From Stenocarpella maydis (taxonomy: Eukaryota; Ascomycota; Sordariomycetes; Diaporthales; Diaporthaceae), in the NCBI GenBank assembly GCA_002270565.1, contig NQMI01000169.1, positions 18,728 to 82,727 of the forward strand: a DNA stretch of 64,000 bases. The letters run 5' to 3'. Under the pieces are notes generated by a model. That model did not search any database, had not been told where the DNA came from, and saw only the letters and a program-made list of their open reading frames with translations. How positions within the stretch are numbered: the first letter of the stretch is position 1; each line of letters starts with the position of its first letter. A program made the translations under genes and the position numbers. Shown here one piece after another: positions 43,145 through 54,399 of the stretch.

Positions 43145-43375
43145 CTACCTTTGTGTTTTATTTGTTATGGTTCTTATTCTTATGATGCCGTCCATGGGCT
43201 TTACTCTTTCTTCCAGTGCCAATGTACTGCCAGAGGGAGCCACATTGAGCGTACTGTCCTCTTTGGGTCCATGGAAACTTCTGGGAATCTTTTGTGCCGG
43301 GCTCGGGTTGAACTGGGACCCTCCGGTCGGAAACACTTCAACTTCCCACTGAGCCACTTGGCTGGAGTTTAGGAG
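43145..43375 (-). mobile_element. candidate tRNA-derived SINE
   Basis: Read on the minus strand, an A-box-like motif (TGGCTCAGTGGG, about 43346-43357) is followed about 30 bases later by a B-box-like motif (AGTTCAACCC, about 43306-43315), as in RNA polymerase III internal promoters. The flanking bases do not fold as a tRNA acceptor or T-stem, so it is not a tRNA gene. About 160 bases of body follow, ending in an A-rich tail (ACAAATAAAACACAAAGG). No target duplication was found and no second copy lies in the window, so this remains a candidate. Confidence 0.35.
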
Positions 43376-45418
43376 GTGCTTCCGGGTGGCGATAGGCGGA
43401 ACTGGCTGACCTATAAGTCTTTCATTACATGCGATAAGAGGAGGGGCAGAAGCACGCATGCACAGACTCTGCGCAACTGAAGTCCCCTAACACCCCGTGC
43501 CCCACCACTACAACGTGTCTCTTGGCCTCCTGTCTTTACCTAGGTAATCAATAACAATTCCGCTTGTGACCAATGCTTGCGGACTGTGGTTACCTGATAA
43601 ATATTGAGAGCGCAGAATCCTTATCATTCTGACAACGGGTGTGATGCTCAGGTGAGCGTTGAGTAATCAGTCAGCTGTGAGAGATGGATAATGTTCCCAG
43701 ACCCTCAGTCGCTACAAGCGCCATGCAAGCCAACAAAACGCCTTGAAACAGCCCACAGGGCGAGGAATACACATTGGAATAGACCGCGAAGGGAAGAAAA
43801 GATCGAGTCATGTAAGGTGATTCTTAACGAGAGCAACTTGTCCAAAAGAGCTGGCCCAGCAGAATGAGACCTATGGTCTATCCTCGGCAGTCAAAGTCCG
43901 CCCACCCAGTATGAGAAATTAAGCATATATCTTATAACAAGCCCCCCCCCCCCCAATCCTTTCTCTTCTAAAAATATCCTGCCCTGGAGTCCCTTAATGC
44001 GCCATAGATATGTACCTAGGGGAAGGGCGTCTATATACCCAGAGGAACTCCCTCTACACACCCAGAGGAAGCGCTCCGCGAAGCCCCTCTGGACGCATGG
44101 AGACGCTTCCTCTAGGCCCTTCCTCGGTCTGAAAATCAATAGCCGTTATGGGTTGGACGGCTCGACGGCACAGACGGGAGCAAATCCATAGATGGGTGCT
44201 TGCAGCGGTCTTGATGTCAGGAGAGGATTGAGGAGCGGGCCGCAGTTGATTATGAATTCAATCAACCACGATCGATATGAGCAATTCTTCTGCCGTCAAG
44301 GGCAAGGGGGAGAAAAGAAATAAGGTCCAAACCCCGCTGAAGACATAAATTGAAGCGCCAGTCAGAGCTGACCAAATACACATGAAATGTGGAGATTGTA
44401 AGCCACGAGCCTCGATCCGCGCCGCGCTACTTTGGATGAACGGGATTCTTGCTTTTGGGTGAGCATGAATATAACCAACCAAGGAGTCTCCATAGGCCCA
44501 AGGCGGGTCTATGACGAAGAGAGGATCTGAGTAATAAATGCGAAAGTATTGCTGCCTGTCATGGATAAATGAATGACTAGGTAGGTAAAGAGGAGAGGTA
44601 ATTACCGGACAGGAGCCAAGAGATCATCATTTATTTACCCAAAGAGGGGCCGACGGAAACAGAACGGTATACCCGCCGCAGCAGGGATGATAGTTTACCG
44701 ATCACTGCACCTTATTCGAACGCCCAACCGAACAAGACCCTGGCCTTGACTTCTCAATCTCAAACATAATACCTTTGCCCGCTGCGCCGGCCACGGCGGG
44801 AAAACCTTCACTAGAACAGGGGCAAACAGAGTTCAACTATCAGGAGACGACAGCCTTGGCCCCATGCACGTTGCAGCTCACACCGCAGATTATTGACAAG
44901 AGGGGCCAGCAGAACAAATCCAGTGCGGCCCTCTTCAGACGCAAAGGAACAAAGTACCATCATGAAAATACCATGCACGATGACATGAGAGGAGAAGGTG
45001 GGGGGGGGTAACCTAGAGCTTGTCCCGGCGGCTGAGGGGCGACAGTCAAGCCCTCCGAGCCACAGGCATATTAATATTGCAGGTTGAGGCGCCACAACCT
45101 TCGTCTGAACCTTATGCGCCCCTTACAGGCCTTGTCCCAGCAATCAGGGCCGCGTTTGTCTCTCGAGAGCAAAGGAACCCAATTATGACTCCCGCGATGT
45201 GGCTTGCTCCTCTGGCGCAATATAACTAATATTTTCGAGGGCTGCTATGACCCACCCCGCTGTGTAGCACAGCTGTCCTATCGGCAATTAACCATCACAA
45301 ATGACCATTCCAAGGTTGCAGCCCTTTAAACAACGTAGGATCCCAGTCCCCCCGGGGGGAGGGCTGACAGCCGCTCTTGGCTTCGCACAGGTCTGCATGG
45401 CGGCTGATATGGCGGGCT

Positions 45419-45428
45419 CATATATAGT
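45419..45428 (+). promoter_or_regulatory. possible TATA element of the CDH gene
   Basis: CATATATAGT-like sequence about 90 bases before the CDH start codon at 45515, in an otherwise mixed-composition region. Position and sequence suit a TATA box, but no transcript start can be read from the sequence. Confidence 0.35.
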
Positions 45429-45514
45429 CTCCCACGTCTGCCTCTTGTATGCCGCGGCAGGAATTGCACACACCACCTCGCCGGAACGACAAAGGAAGCG
45501 GGGTCTACGGATTC

Positions 45515-48340
45515 ATGATGAAATTCTCACAGCGTATCGGCGTTGCGCTGGCCGCGGTCACTTTTTGTAAGCAAAACTATGTTCATAATTCCGTCGTATA
45601 GTCAGTCCACTAACAACAAGCAGATGGACAGCGATGCTGGGCGCAAGGTCCTGTCATGTACACAGAGCCGTCGACAAACATCACGTTCCCGACATGGGCT
45701 GATGAGGGCGGCTACACATTCGGTTTTGTGGTGCCAGATACGGCATTGACCACTGACAGCTATGAGTACATCGGATACCTGGTGAGACTCCATGCCCATT
45801 GGCGTGAACCATAGCCTCTGACAAGAAGCCAGAGTTGCACAACCCCGTCCGGAGCAGGCGCAGCATACTGCGGCGTGTCTCATGGCCAGTCCGGCCAGAT
45901 GACGCAAGCCCTCCTCCTGGTAGCATGGCCTTTCGAAGGTCAAGTCCTCCACTCCTTCCGCTACGCCACGGGATACACGGAACCAGCCCTCTATACCGGC
46001 AAGGCAACATTCACAACCCTCGCGTCGACGGTCAACAACACCGCCTTCCAGGTTGTGTACCGGTGTGAGAACTGCTTCGCCTGGAGCCAGGACGGCGCGG
46101 AGGGCGGCATCTCGACGAGCACAGGGTTCACGGTCCTAGGTCGTGCCGCTTCGAACGAGGCACCTGGAAACCCGGGCTGCCCAGACCAGATCACGATCCC
46201 GTACCACCGCCGCCTGTTCGGGCAGTACGGAGCCTCGTTTGCCAACGCCACCGTGGCTGCTTACTCGGACTACGCGGCGCTGCCGCCCAAGCCCACGGCC
46301 ACAGCAACGACATGTGCCGGCGGCGGTGCCACCCCGACTGGCAACGCCACCACCACCTCGGGCTTGCCTACTGCGACACCCACAGCGGCATGCAAGTCGA
46401 TCCCTGCGAACAGGACGTATGATTACGTCGTGGTCGGCGGTGGCGCCGGAGGTATTCCCATGGCGGACAGGCTGAGCGAGGCGGGCCACTCCGTGCTGCT
46501 CATCGAGAAGGGGCCAGCGTCTACGGGGCAATGGGGCGGTGCCCTCCGTCCTGAGTGGCTGGACGGCACCAACCTGACCCGGTTCGATGTGCCTGGTCTC
46601 TGCAACCAGATCTGGGTGGACTCGGCCGGTATCGCGTGCACTGACACGGACCAGATGGCCGGCTGCGTGCTAGGCGGTGGCACGGCTGTAAACGCAGGAC
46701 TGTGGTGGAAGGTGAGTCGGCGGTCACCCCTCTAGGACATCTTGCCGCAGATTCCCCTTTACTGACATGTCAACAACCAGCCCAACCCTGCCGACTGGGA
46801 TGAGAACTTCCCGGCAGGCTGGAAGGCCTCCGACGTCGCGGCCGCAACGGAGCGCGCCTTCAAGCGCATCCCCGGCACGTGGCAGCCCTCGGCGGACGGC
46901 CAGCTCTACCTGTACCAGGGATACGACGTTCTCGCGTCCGGGCTCAACGCGAGCGGGTGGGAGGTAAGCAGCTTCTGGAGTCATTTTTAACGCGCTTTGG
47001 AATAAGAAATTCCCTCCCGGAGCCTTTGTCTCAAATGCTATGGCCATGCTATGGCCCGACCCACGTTGTGTTTGAATGAAACTCCCTCCATTGTTCTTTG
47101 AAAGTTGACTCTGAATGCTGCAGTACGTCGTGAGCAACGACGCTCCCGAGCGCAAGAACCGGACCTTCGGCCACGGCCAGTTCATGTTCGCGAGCGGCGA
47201 GCGGGGAGGGCCCCTGGCCACGTACCTCGCCAGCGCTGCCGCGCGCGATGCCTTCTCGCTGTGGACCGATACCTCGGTGGACCGCATCGTGCGCGACGGG
47301 GCGCACGCCACGGGTGTCGAGGTGTCGTGCTCGGCCGGCTCTGGCTACTCGGGCACCGTGAACCTCACGCCCGGCACCGGGAGGGTCATCGTGTCCGCCG
47401 GCACGTTCGGAACACCCAAGTTGCTGTTCCGGAGCGGTATCGGGCCGGCTGACCAGCTTTCCATCGTCAAGGCCTCGGGCGACGGCGCCAGGATGACCAG
47501 CAACGACTCGTGGATCAACTTGCCGGCTGGGTCCAACCTCGTGGAGCAGATGAACGTGAGTAGCCACTGCAGCCACCATCCAGAGCAAAACTGTGAGGGC
47601 CTAACAACTGATTCCACCGCAAATAGACCGATGTGATAATTACACATCCAGGCGTGGTGTTCTACGACTTCTACGCGGCCTGGAACAAACCCATCGAGTC
47701 AGACAGGCAAGCTTACCTCACCAACCGCTCGGGGATCCTCGCACAGGCCGCGCCCAACATCGGGCCCATGCTGTGGGAGGAGATCCGGGGGGCCGACGGC
47801 ATCACTCGCCAGCTGCAGTGGACCTCCCGCGTCGAGGGCGACTCGGCCTTCACCAACTCGACGCACGCCATGACCATCTCGCAGTACCTGGGCCGCGGCC
47901 AGAAGTCGCGAGGCCGCGTGACCATCACGGGCGGCCTGACCATGACGGTTTCGACGCAGCCCTTCCTGCACGACGACAACGACAGGCTCGCCGTGGTGGC
48001 CGGCCTCAAGAGTCTCCAGGACTCGCTGCGCGGCATCCCCGGGCTCCAGTGGGTGCGCCCCAGGGCGGACCAGACCGCCGAGGCTTATGTCGACTCGCTG
48101 CTTGTGACGGCCAACGGGCGGCGGTCGAACCACTGGATGGGCACGGCCAAGATGGGGACGGATGACGGATCTGCAGGGGGCACGGCGGTTGTTGACACGA
48201 ATGCCAAGGTATACGGCACGGACAACGTCTTCGTGCTGGATGCTAGTATCTTCCCCGGCCAGCTGACGGGGAACCCGTCGGCGGCGATTGTGATTGCTGC
48301 CGAGCATGCCTCAGAGAAGATCCTGGCGCTGTCTTCCTGA
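45515..48340 (+). CDS. cdh: cellobiose dehydrogenase, class II without CBM1
   Basis: Secreted flavocytochrome that oxidises cellobiose to the lactone and passes electrons to copper-dependent polysaccharide monooxygenases. Six exons: 45515-45566, 45624-45781, 45833-46711, 46781-46963, 47124-47555 and 47627-48340, all joins in frame, giving 805 residues. A signal peptide is followed by a b-type cytochrome domain (~20-215) with a Cys pair in YRCENCFAW. The probable heme ligands are Met93 (SGQMTQALLL) and His195 (ITIPYH). A Pro/Thr/Gly linker precedes the GMC flavin domain: dinucleotide fold DYVVVGGGAGG near 267-277 and catalytic His737 (NHWMGTAKMG) with Asn784 (LTGNPSAA). The protein stops right after the flavin domain (KILALSS), so there is no cellulose-binding module. 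The fourth intron (46964-47123) is the introner-like copy. The 3' end converges on the RNA polymerase III gene 284 bases away. Confidence 0.95.
46964..47123 (+). mobile_element. introner-like element in CDH intron 4
   Basis: A 160-nt phase-0 GT-AG intron (WE|YVVSND) homologous along its whole length to agd3 intron 2 (33872-34034, opposite strand). The first 15 bases and last 7 bases are identical. The middle contains CGCTTTGGAA and TGTGTTTGAA blocks shared with the other copy. The other introns of this gene (57, 51, 69 and 71 nt) show no such relation and are less than half as long. Confidence 0.85.
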
Positions 48341-48624
48341 CGCAAGCTGAGATGCCCGCGCGTGCCAAGTATAGACAGGGGTCGGGGGGCTTCTTTGTAA
48401 ATACCCAAGTCTCCAGTATATCAGCAGACAAGTACTACACCCACTGACGAACCATTTCCACCCTGAAGAATTGATCGTGGACACCTGAGACTCCATTGTG
48501 CTGACCGTAACAAACTGCTGATTCCCGTACCAGGGTCGATTTAACACTTGTGCCGTCTCCCCACTTTACTGCAACATCGCCTGGCAGTCTACCGCTTGCG
48601 GGCCCTGAGGACCGCGGATGCTTC

Positions 48625-51600
48625 CTACGCAGAAGCAGCCACCGCCCGCAGAGCTTGCCCATTGCGCCCTGCCGCCACCCTCGCCGCGCGAGCTTCTTTC
48701 TTAGCCTTGATGTTCTGGCCCCAGGCATCCTCGAACAGCGTCGGTTTCTTCTCCAGGAACCAGTCCGGCAGGCCCATCCTGCGGACGACGTTGAACGACC
48801 CTGTACCAATCGACATGGACTGGCCCATGATGATAGACTCGGACACACCCTCGATCCTGTCGGTCTTCATCGCTGCCGCGGCCTCAAACAGGTGATCTGC
48901 CGTCTTCTCGAACGACGCGAGCTGCAGCACAGAGTCACGCATCTTCTGCAGGCCGAACCGCGTGATGCCGAGGACATCCCCCTTGTACGTCATCACATCA
49001 GCAAGCAGCTGCATGTGCCGAGGATCGATGCCCATGTCACCCATGACCTCTGCAATTTCGTTGGCAATCGTAGTTCGCGCCGCTTCGATTCCCAGAATAT
49101 CGCGGCATTCCATGACGTTATTTGATCTTGTCTTGGTGCCAATAACACCCTCCGTCGTCATGCACTCCCGTAGCCCGTACCCTTCAACAAGAACAGTGTG
49201 CTCGAGGCTTTCCGACGTCTGGATGATGGCTCGGGTGGCTTCAGGGTAACCTGAGATTGCCACGGTCGGTAGCATACGGCGGAGGTAGTTGACCCGCAGC
49301 AAGAGGTCGGAGGCGCTCTCGATAACAGTACTGGACTTCCCATTCCTGGCCAACCGCTTCTGCTCGGCATGATCTGTCCAGGTATTCCGCACGCTAATCT
49401 CGATGTAGGACGGACCAACGTTGATATCCTCTCGTGATACCTTGATCTTCTTATGCCTGACTATAGCTTCGGCGATGTCTCTTGGGCCGATGCCCAAGTG
49501 CATATCCTGCAGGGCCTCCATGTCGACCTCGAGAACGATCAAGCCTCGGTCAGAAAGCCACTCGTCCTCAATGTGCTTGATCACATCTGAGACAAAGGTC
49601 TTCTCGATCCGGGCCTTGACGACCTTGGCAACCTCAATCTGTTTCTTGTTCTCCAAGGGACATGTGATGACAGGCGTGCTGATGTTCTTGGATGCGTTGA
49701 TAATCTCCTTGATACGAGGCACACCTTGGGTGATACTCATACCTGCGACACCAGCAAAGTGGAACGTCTTAAGCGTCATCTGCGTTCCGGGCTCTCCGAT
49801 GGAGTGGGCTCCGACAGCCCCGACTGCATGTCCAGGTTCGACATGTGCCTGCTTGTACTTGTCCAGGCAGAGGCGGATGAACTTCTGCAAAGTAGTCCGG
49901 GAGACCTTGGCAACACGCTCGACGCGTGCTAAGCTGGTTTGGTCCTCAACAGCCGTGTCGATCTCCATTCCCTCACCATTGTCTGGGTCCAACCCAACTT
50001 CTTCTCTGGCTCTTGACAGTTTCTTTGCGCGAGCTACCACGTACCCTTCTACGTCTCTGAGGAAGATACGGGCGCTTTCATGCTCGTCGATCGACATATT
50101 GCTGTCATCGTCGTAGTCAAGTATCTGGCCGTCCGTCATTCGCCGCCTAACGTATTTTGCACGCTCAATATCCAACATCGATTTGCAGACCTCAAGAATT
50201 TCGTGAGGTAGCAATGTTGGCTCGGAGTTATCCCACGTCAGCGTTTCGGCATGTGTCCATGTGCGGTCGAAATGTACGGGCTTTCCAGAGGCTTCCATGT
50301 CGACGGGATCCAGGTTATCCGCTCCGAATTGGAATTGCACAATTCCACCATTGGATGTACGGACAGTTTCGTCGTAGCCCGTAGACAAGTCTTCCAGTGA
50401 CTTCATCAGTCGTCTCGACATGTAACCAGTCTCGGCTGTCTTGACAGCAGTATCGACCAGGCCTTCTCTTCCAGAGATGGCGTGGAAAAGGAATTCGGAA
50501 GGGACCAGGCCAGTATAGAAGCTGTTGCGGACGAAACCCTTCGAGTTGGGCTGGCGAGCGTTCTTGTGGAAATGAGGAAGACTTCGGTCTTGGAAACCGT
50601 CCGGCACACGCTGGCCTCCGATGATTTGTTGTCCGACACAGGCGACCATCTGAGCGACGTTGATGGCTGAGCCCTTGGAGCCGGAGTTGGCCATGGTAAG
50701 CGGTGCGTTGTTGTGGCTCAGAGTGTCCACACACTGCTGACCAGCCTCTTGACGAACTTTACTGAGAATACCAGAAATCGCGTTTTCCAGGGTCTGTTCC
50801 ATGTCGCATCCCGGAGCCTTTTCCAGTTTTCCGGCCTTGTACGTTGCAATCAACTCGTCACACTTCTTGTAAGCAGCCTCCACGAGTCTGTCTTTCGATT
50901 CGGTCAAGCCGTTGATGGGGAACACATCACCGACTCCGATCGAGAAACCTTGGTTTGTCAAGGATCTCGCGCAGAGTCTCGCAAGCCGGTTCATGGCGCC
51001 AGCCGCGGCGTCCGCGCCATAGTCTCGTAATATCACGTAGAAGATCGAGTCCTTCTTTCCAGATCCAACAGTCGACTTGTCCATGACTCCACACATGATT
51101 TCGGAGTTCCGGATGACCAGCCAGCCGTCATTTGGACACATATCGGGAGCCATTCCGGGCCGCGGCTTGTACTCTCTGCACTTTGCGTCCAGGTTGACCT
51201 TGACTGGAGACTGCAGGTTTGGCCGGATAAGGATGTTGAAGATCTGCTTGCCAGTCCACAGAGCTGTGGGCTTCAGGATGGCAGGAGGTGGGAGATCGAG
51301 GTGGCCACTGCCCTCCAGCATCATCTCACAGATATAAGTGAAGGACTTTCTGTCGAAGAACCTGTCCTTGCTGCTGAGAAGATATGCCGCTGTAATGAAA
51401 TCTTGTGTGGCTGCGATGATGGGCTCTCCGTTCTTGGGCGTGGCCAAGTTGTGCTTGACTCCCATAAGTGTCATTGCTTCAGCCCGGGCCTCTTCCGTCT
51501 GGGGAATATGCAAGTTCATCTCATCTCCGTCGAAATCAGCGTTGTAGGGCGTACACACACACTCATTCAGCCGGAAAGTCCTCCAGGGACGAACCTTGAC

Positions 51601-53143
51601 CAAGTGGCTCATGATACTCAGCTTGTGCAGCGATGGCTGTCGGTTGAAGAGGGCGACATCTCCGTCGACCAAGTGGCGCTCCACAACATCACCCACGGTA
51701 AGGTCATTCGCGATCAGCTCTCTGTTGCCAAACTTCAGGTTCACCTTGTATCCGCCATCCTTTTTGATGATGCCGTTGGCTCCTGGCCATTGCTGAGTGC
51801 CATTTCGGACGGCCATCCTCATTTTTTCAATATTGGTCGAGTTGACCCGTTCTGGATACGTCATGTTCTTAGCCACGAGCTGAGGGACTGCGACTTGGTC
51901 AATTCCAAGGTTGGGATCCGGCGAAATGACGGTTCGGCCAGAGAAGTCGACACGTTTTCCTGATAAGTTTCCACGGAAGCGACCTTGCTTTCCCTTCAAA
52001 CGCTGACAGAAGCCCCGAACTGCCTTGCCGAAACCCGGCTGTACCAGACCTGGCACATCACTGTTCACGTACATGGCGATCTGCAGTTGCAGATATTCCC
52101 ACTGCTCCATAATGGTTGTTATTGGCTGTCCCTTGTCAAGGGCTGCGCGTATAAGGCCACTGATGTAGACAATCTCGGCGAGTTTGGCTGTAAGGTCGTC
52201 CTCGGTGCTGGAACTATCCTGTTGCACCGATGGTCGGATACAAATCGGAGGCGCGGGGATGAACTGCCACAAGAACATCTCTGGCCTTCCCTCGGCAGGA
52301 TCTATCCCGAGTAACTCGCAGTCGGTCGGACCGATCAGCTTGAATAGGTTCAGCACCCTGAGGGGGTTCAGATCCTCCATGGCCTTCTTAACGTGCTTTT
52401 CGAGATCTGGGTTTGACTTCTTGGCCTCCTTGAAAGACGCGTCATACTGAAGCTTGCTCTCGGGTGCTACTTTCTTCTGAGCCGTGGACTTGTTGTAGGT
52501 GGCGAACTTGTCATGTGCCAGCTTGATGACTCCCAACTTCCGGATCTGCCCATTGATGGCACCACAGAATGGACACTCCTTGCATTTCCTGCACTGCTCA
52601 TTGATTTTCTTGCAGATCATTGTCCTCCTAAGATTATCAATGCCCGGTCGCCTCAACTCCCTGAGGAATTCCCGTCGCTCCTCCTCGGTGAGGAGGACTT
52701 TGCCACAGTCCTTGCAGATGTTCTGGAGTATGGTCTGGGTGAATCGGAGGTAGCCTATGTGGAAAGCAGGAAGGGCCAGTCTGACGTGACCCCAATGCCC
52801 GGGGCAGTTCTGCAGGGGCATATTGCATGTCGAACATTTGCCGATCTTGCTAGATATTCCGAGTCGGGGGTCGAGGGCGCCGTTGGCGACAGGTGCTCGG
52901 TTGTTTTCCATATCGTAGAGGGTGCGCTGGGAGACCTCGAGGACGCCTTGGCTGACAACATCCTGGATCGACCTGTGTGGACATGGAATGTCAGCGTATG
53001 TTTGGTGGGACTCGAGCCCGGGGAAGGAGGGGCTGGGGTAGGCCGTACTGTACGCCGAACTTCATCTCCTTGAAACGCTTGGGGAGGTTGTCCACGACCT
53101 GCTCCTTCATCGGAGCCGTCGCAGTTGGGATGTGGGCTGCCAT
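48625..53143 (-). CDS. RPC1: RNA polymerase III largest subunit
   Basis: Catalytic subunit of the enzyme that makes tRNA, 5S rRNA and other small RNAs. Exons are 53049-53143 and 48625-52972 with one 76-nt intron (donor CA|GTACGG), giving 1480 residues (yeast Rpo31 is 1460). The first exon supplies KEQVVDNLPKRFKEMKFG and the join reads FGVQ-SIQDVVSQGVLEV, as in the family. Visible are the N-terminal zinc site CSTCNMPLQNCPGHWGH, GKQGRFRGNLSGKRVDFSGR (switch 2 and rudder region), the metal-A motif NADFDGDEMNLH (Asp511/513/515), and the bridge-helix and trigger-loop region (PHFHKNARQPNSKGFV, GAHSIGEPGTQMTLKTFH). It is the last single-copy gene before the repeat block. Its 5' flank reaches about 720 bases before the LTR. 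Confidence 0.97.
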
Positions 53144-53866
53144 CGTGAGGTAAGGGTGTCAAACACCAAGTCCAAAGGCATATAGGGTACGGTGTAGTCT
53201 CCGTCTGCGCCTCAGTAGTTGAGGTCAGCAGCAGCAGCTCGCAATTCGCGACTGGGGAAATCTTGGTCACGGTCCGTACGTAGGCTTCTTTAGGGATGCT
53301 CGCATTGCTACCGAGGATGCATCGGATACGCGGGGAGATGCAGCGACCTTGGGAGGTGACTGGGTGAGAAACGAGTGTGACTCTTCGCGGCGTGTGTAAT
53401 TTGTCTGTCGCGGAAATTTGGAGGCGGGAAAGCTCGCAGGCTCTCGGCTCAGAAAATTGTCGTCCCCCACCATGGATCAGCAATCCAATGTGGGGAAAAC
53501 TGGATCGCTGAGGCTGTCCAGGAGTCACTAGCGGCCGTCTCCACCTTTGCACTTCACATGAAAGCGAGCCCGTCTCTAAAACACCTCCAAGCTCAAAAAT
53601 ATATCTAAGCAAATGGCCATCATTTTGACTCTCCACTGTCTATCACTATTAACTTCTTCTGCGACCTCATGAGCGACCGGAGGGTCCTCGCACAGCTTTG
53701 TCCTTGCGAGCAGTCAAGCCAACATCAAGAAGTACATGAATCCCAGTACCGTAGCAATAGCAGTGTGATGACTAAGCACCAAATTAGTCAGCCCCGACCA
53801 GTACATAGACCCAACTGGTGTGCGGGCTACGCCTACAACACTCCATAGCGAATCAGCCAACATCAC
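53144..53866. other. promoter of the RNA polymerase III gene and boundary to the repeat block
   Basis: Normal-composition sequence. No gene recognised. The retroelement 5' LTR starts at 53867, so the border between single-copy and repeat DNA is sharp. Confidence 0.45.
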
Positions 53867-54310
53867 TGTTATGAACCACCCAAGGTTGGCGGCTGACTAC
53901 CGCAGAAAACAACCCCGCAGGTCGGGAACCAGCTCCCGAAAAGGTCGTCCCACCTGATCCAATCAGTAACGCTACCTTATTAGGGTTAGGGTTAGGGACC
54001 CACCAGAATCAATGGGATCTATATCAACTCCATTAAGTAACACTCAGTCAATAGCATCACTATCAATCCTATTAAGCTACTAAAGAGTCAGGATATATAT
54101 ATAGATATAATTATTACCACAATAGATAGCTCTTATAATATAAACTCTTCAGTCATTAATCTAAGTATTCAATCCTAGTATTAGATAGCCTTATAGCTAG
54201 TAATTATTATTAGTTAACAATATTACTTAACAACTGCCTAATAATATATTCTAAATATAAACCCTTAATCTTTTAGGTCTAATATATTTAGAAACTCTCT
54301 AATTATTATA
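53867..54310 (+). repeat. 5' LTR of the chromovirus
   Basis: 444 bp from TGTTATGAAC to ATTATTATA. The outer ~150 bp keep normal composition while the inner part is TpA-rich. It contains TTAGGG three times in a row (53980-53997) and a TATATATATAGATATAATT stretch, both also present in altered form in the 3' LTR and in the LTR at 63041. Confidence 0.85.
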
Positions 54311-54399
54311 TTTTAATAACTCTTATTTATATATCATTATATGGACTTTAAGTAATATTATATATAAAACACTTTATAATATCAGACTCCGAAATAATT

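Larger units (their letters stand above)
41753..45514. other. 3.8-kb region between the divergent endoglucanase and CDH genes
   Basis: Presumably carries both promoters. Apart from a SINE-like segment (43145-43375), a poly-C run (about 43942-43955) and short CAGAGGAA direct repeats near 44040-44075, I recognise nothing. Open frames are short and overlap on both strands. Confidence 0.4.

Noticed and set aside
43300..43360. A tRNA gene on the minus strand
   Set aside because: A- and B-box-like motifs are present, but acceptor and T-arm pairing is not possible. Kept only as a SINE candidate.
53980..53997. Chromosome end or captured telomere
   Set aside because: Only three repeats, embedded in an LTR whose sister copies have variant hexamers. 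Sequence continues for 10 kb beyond.
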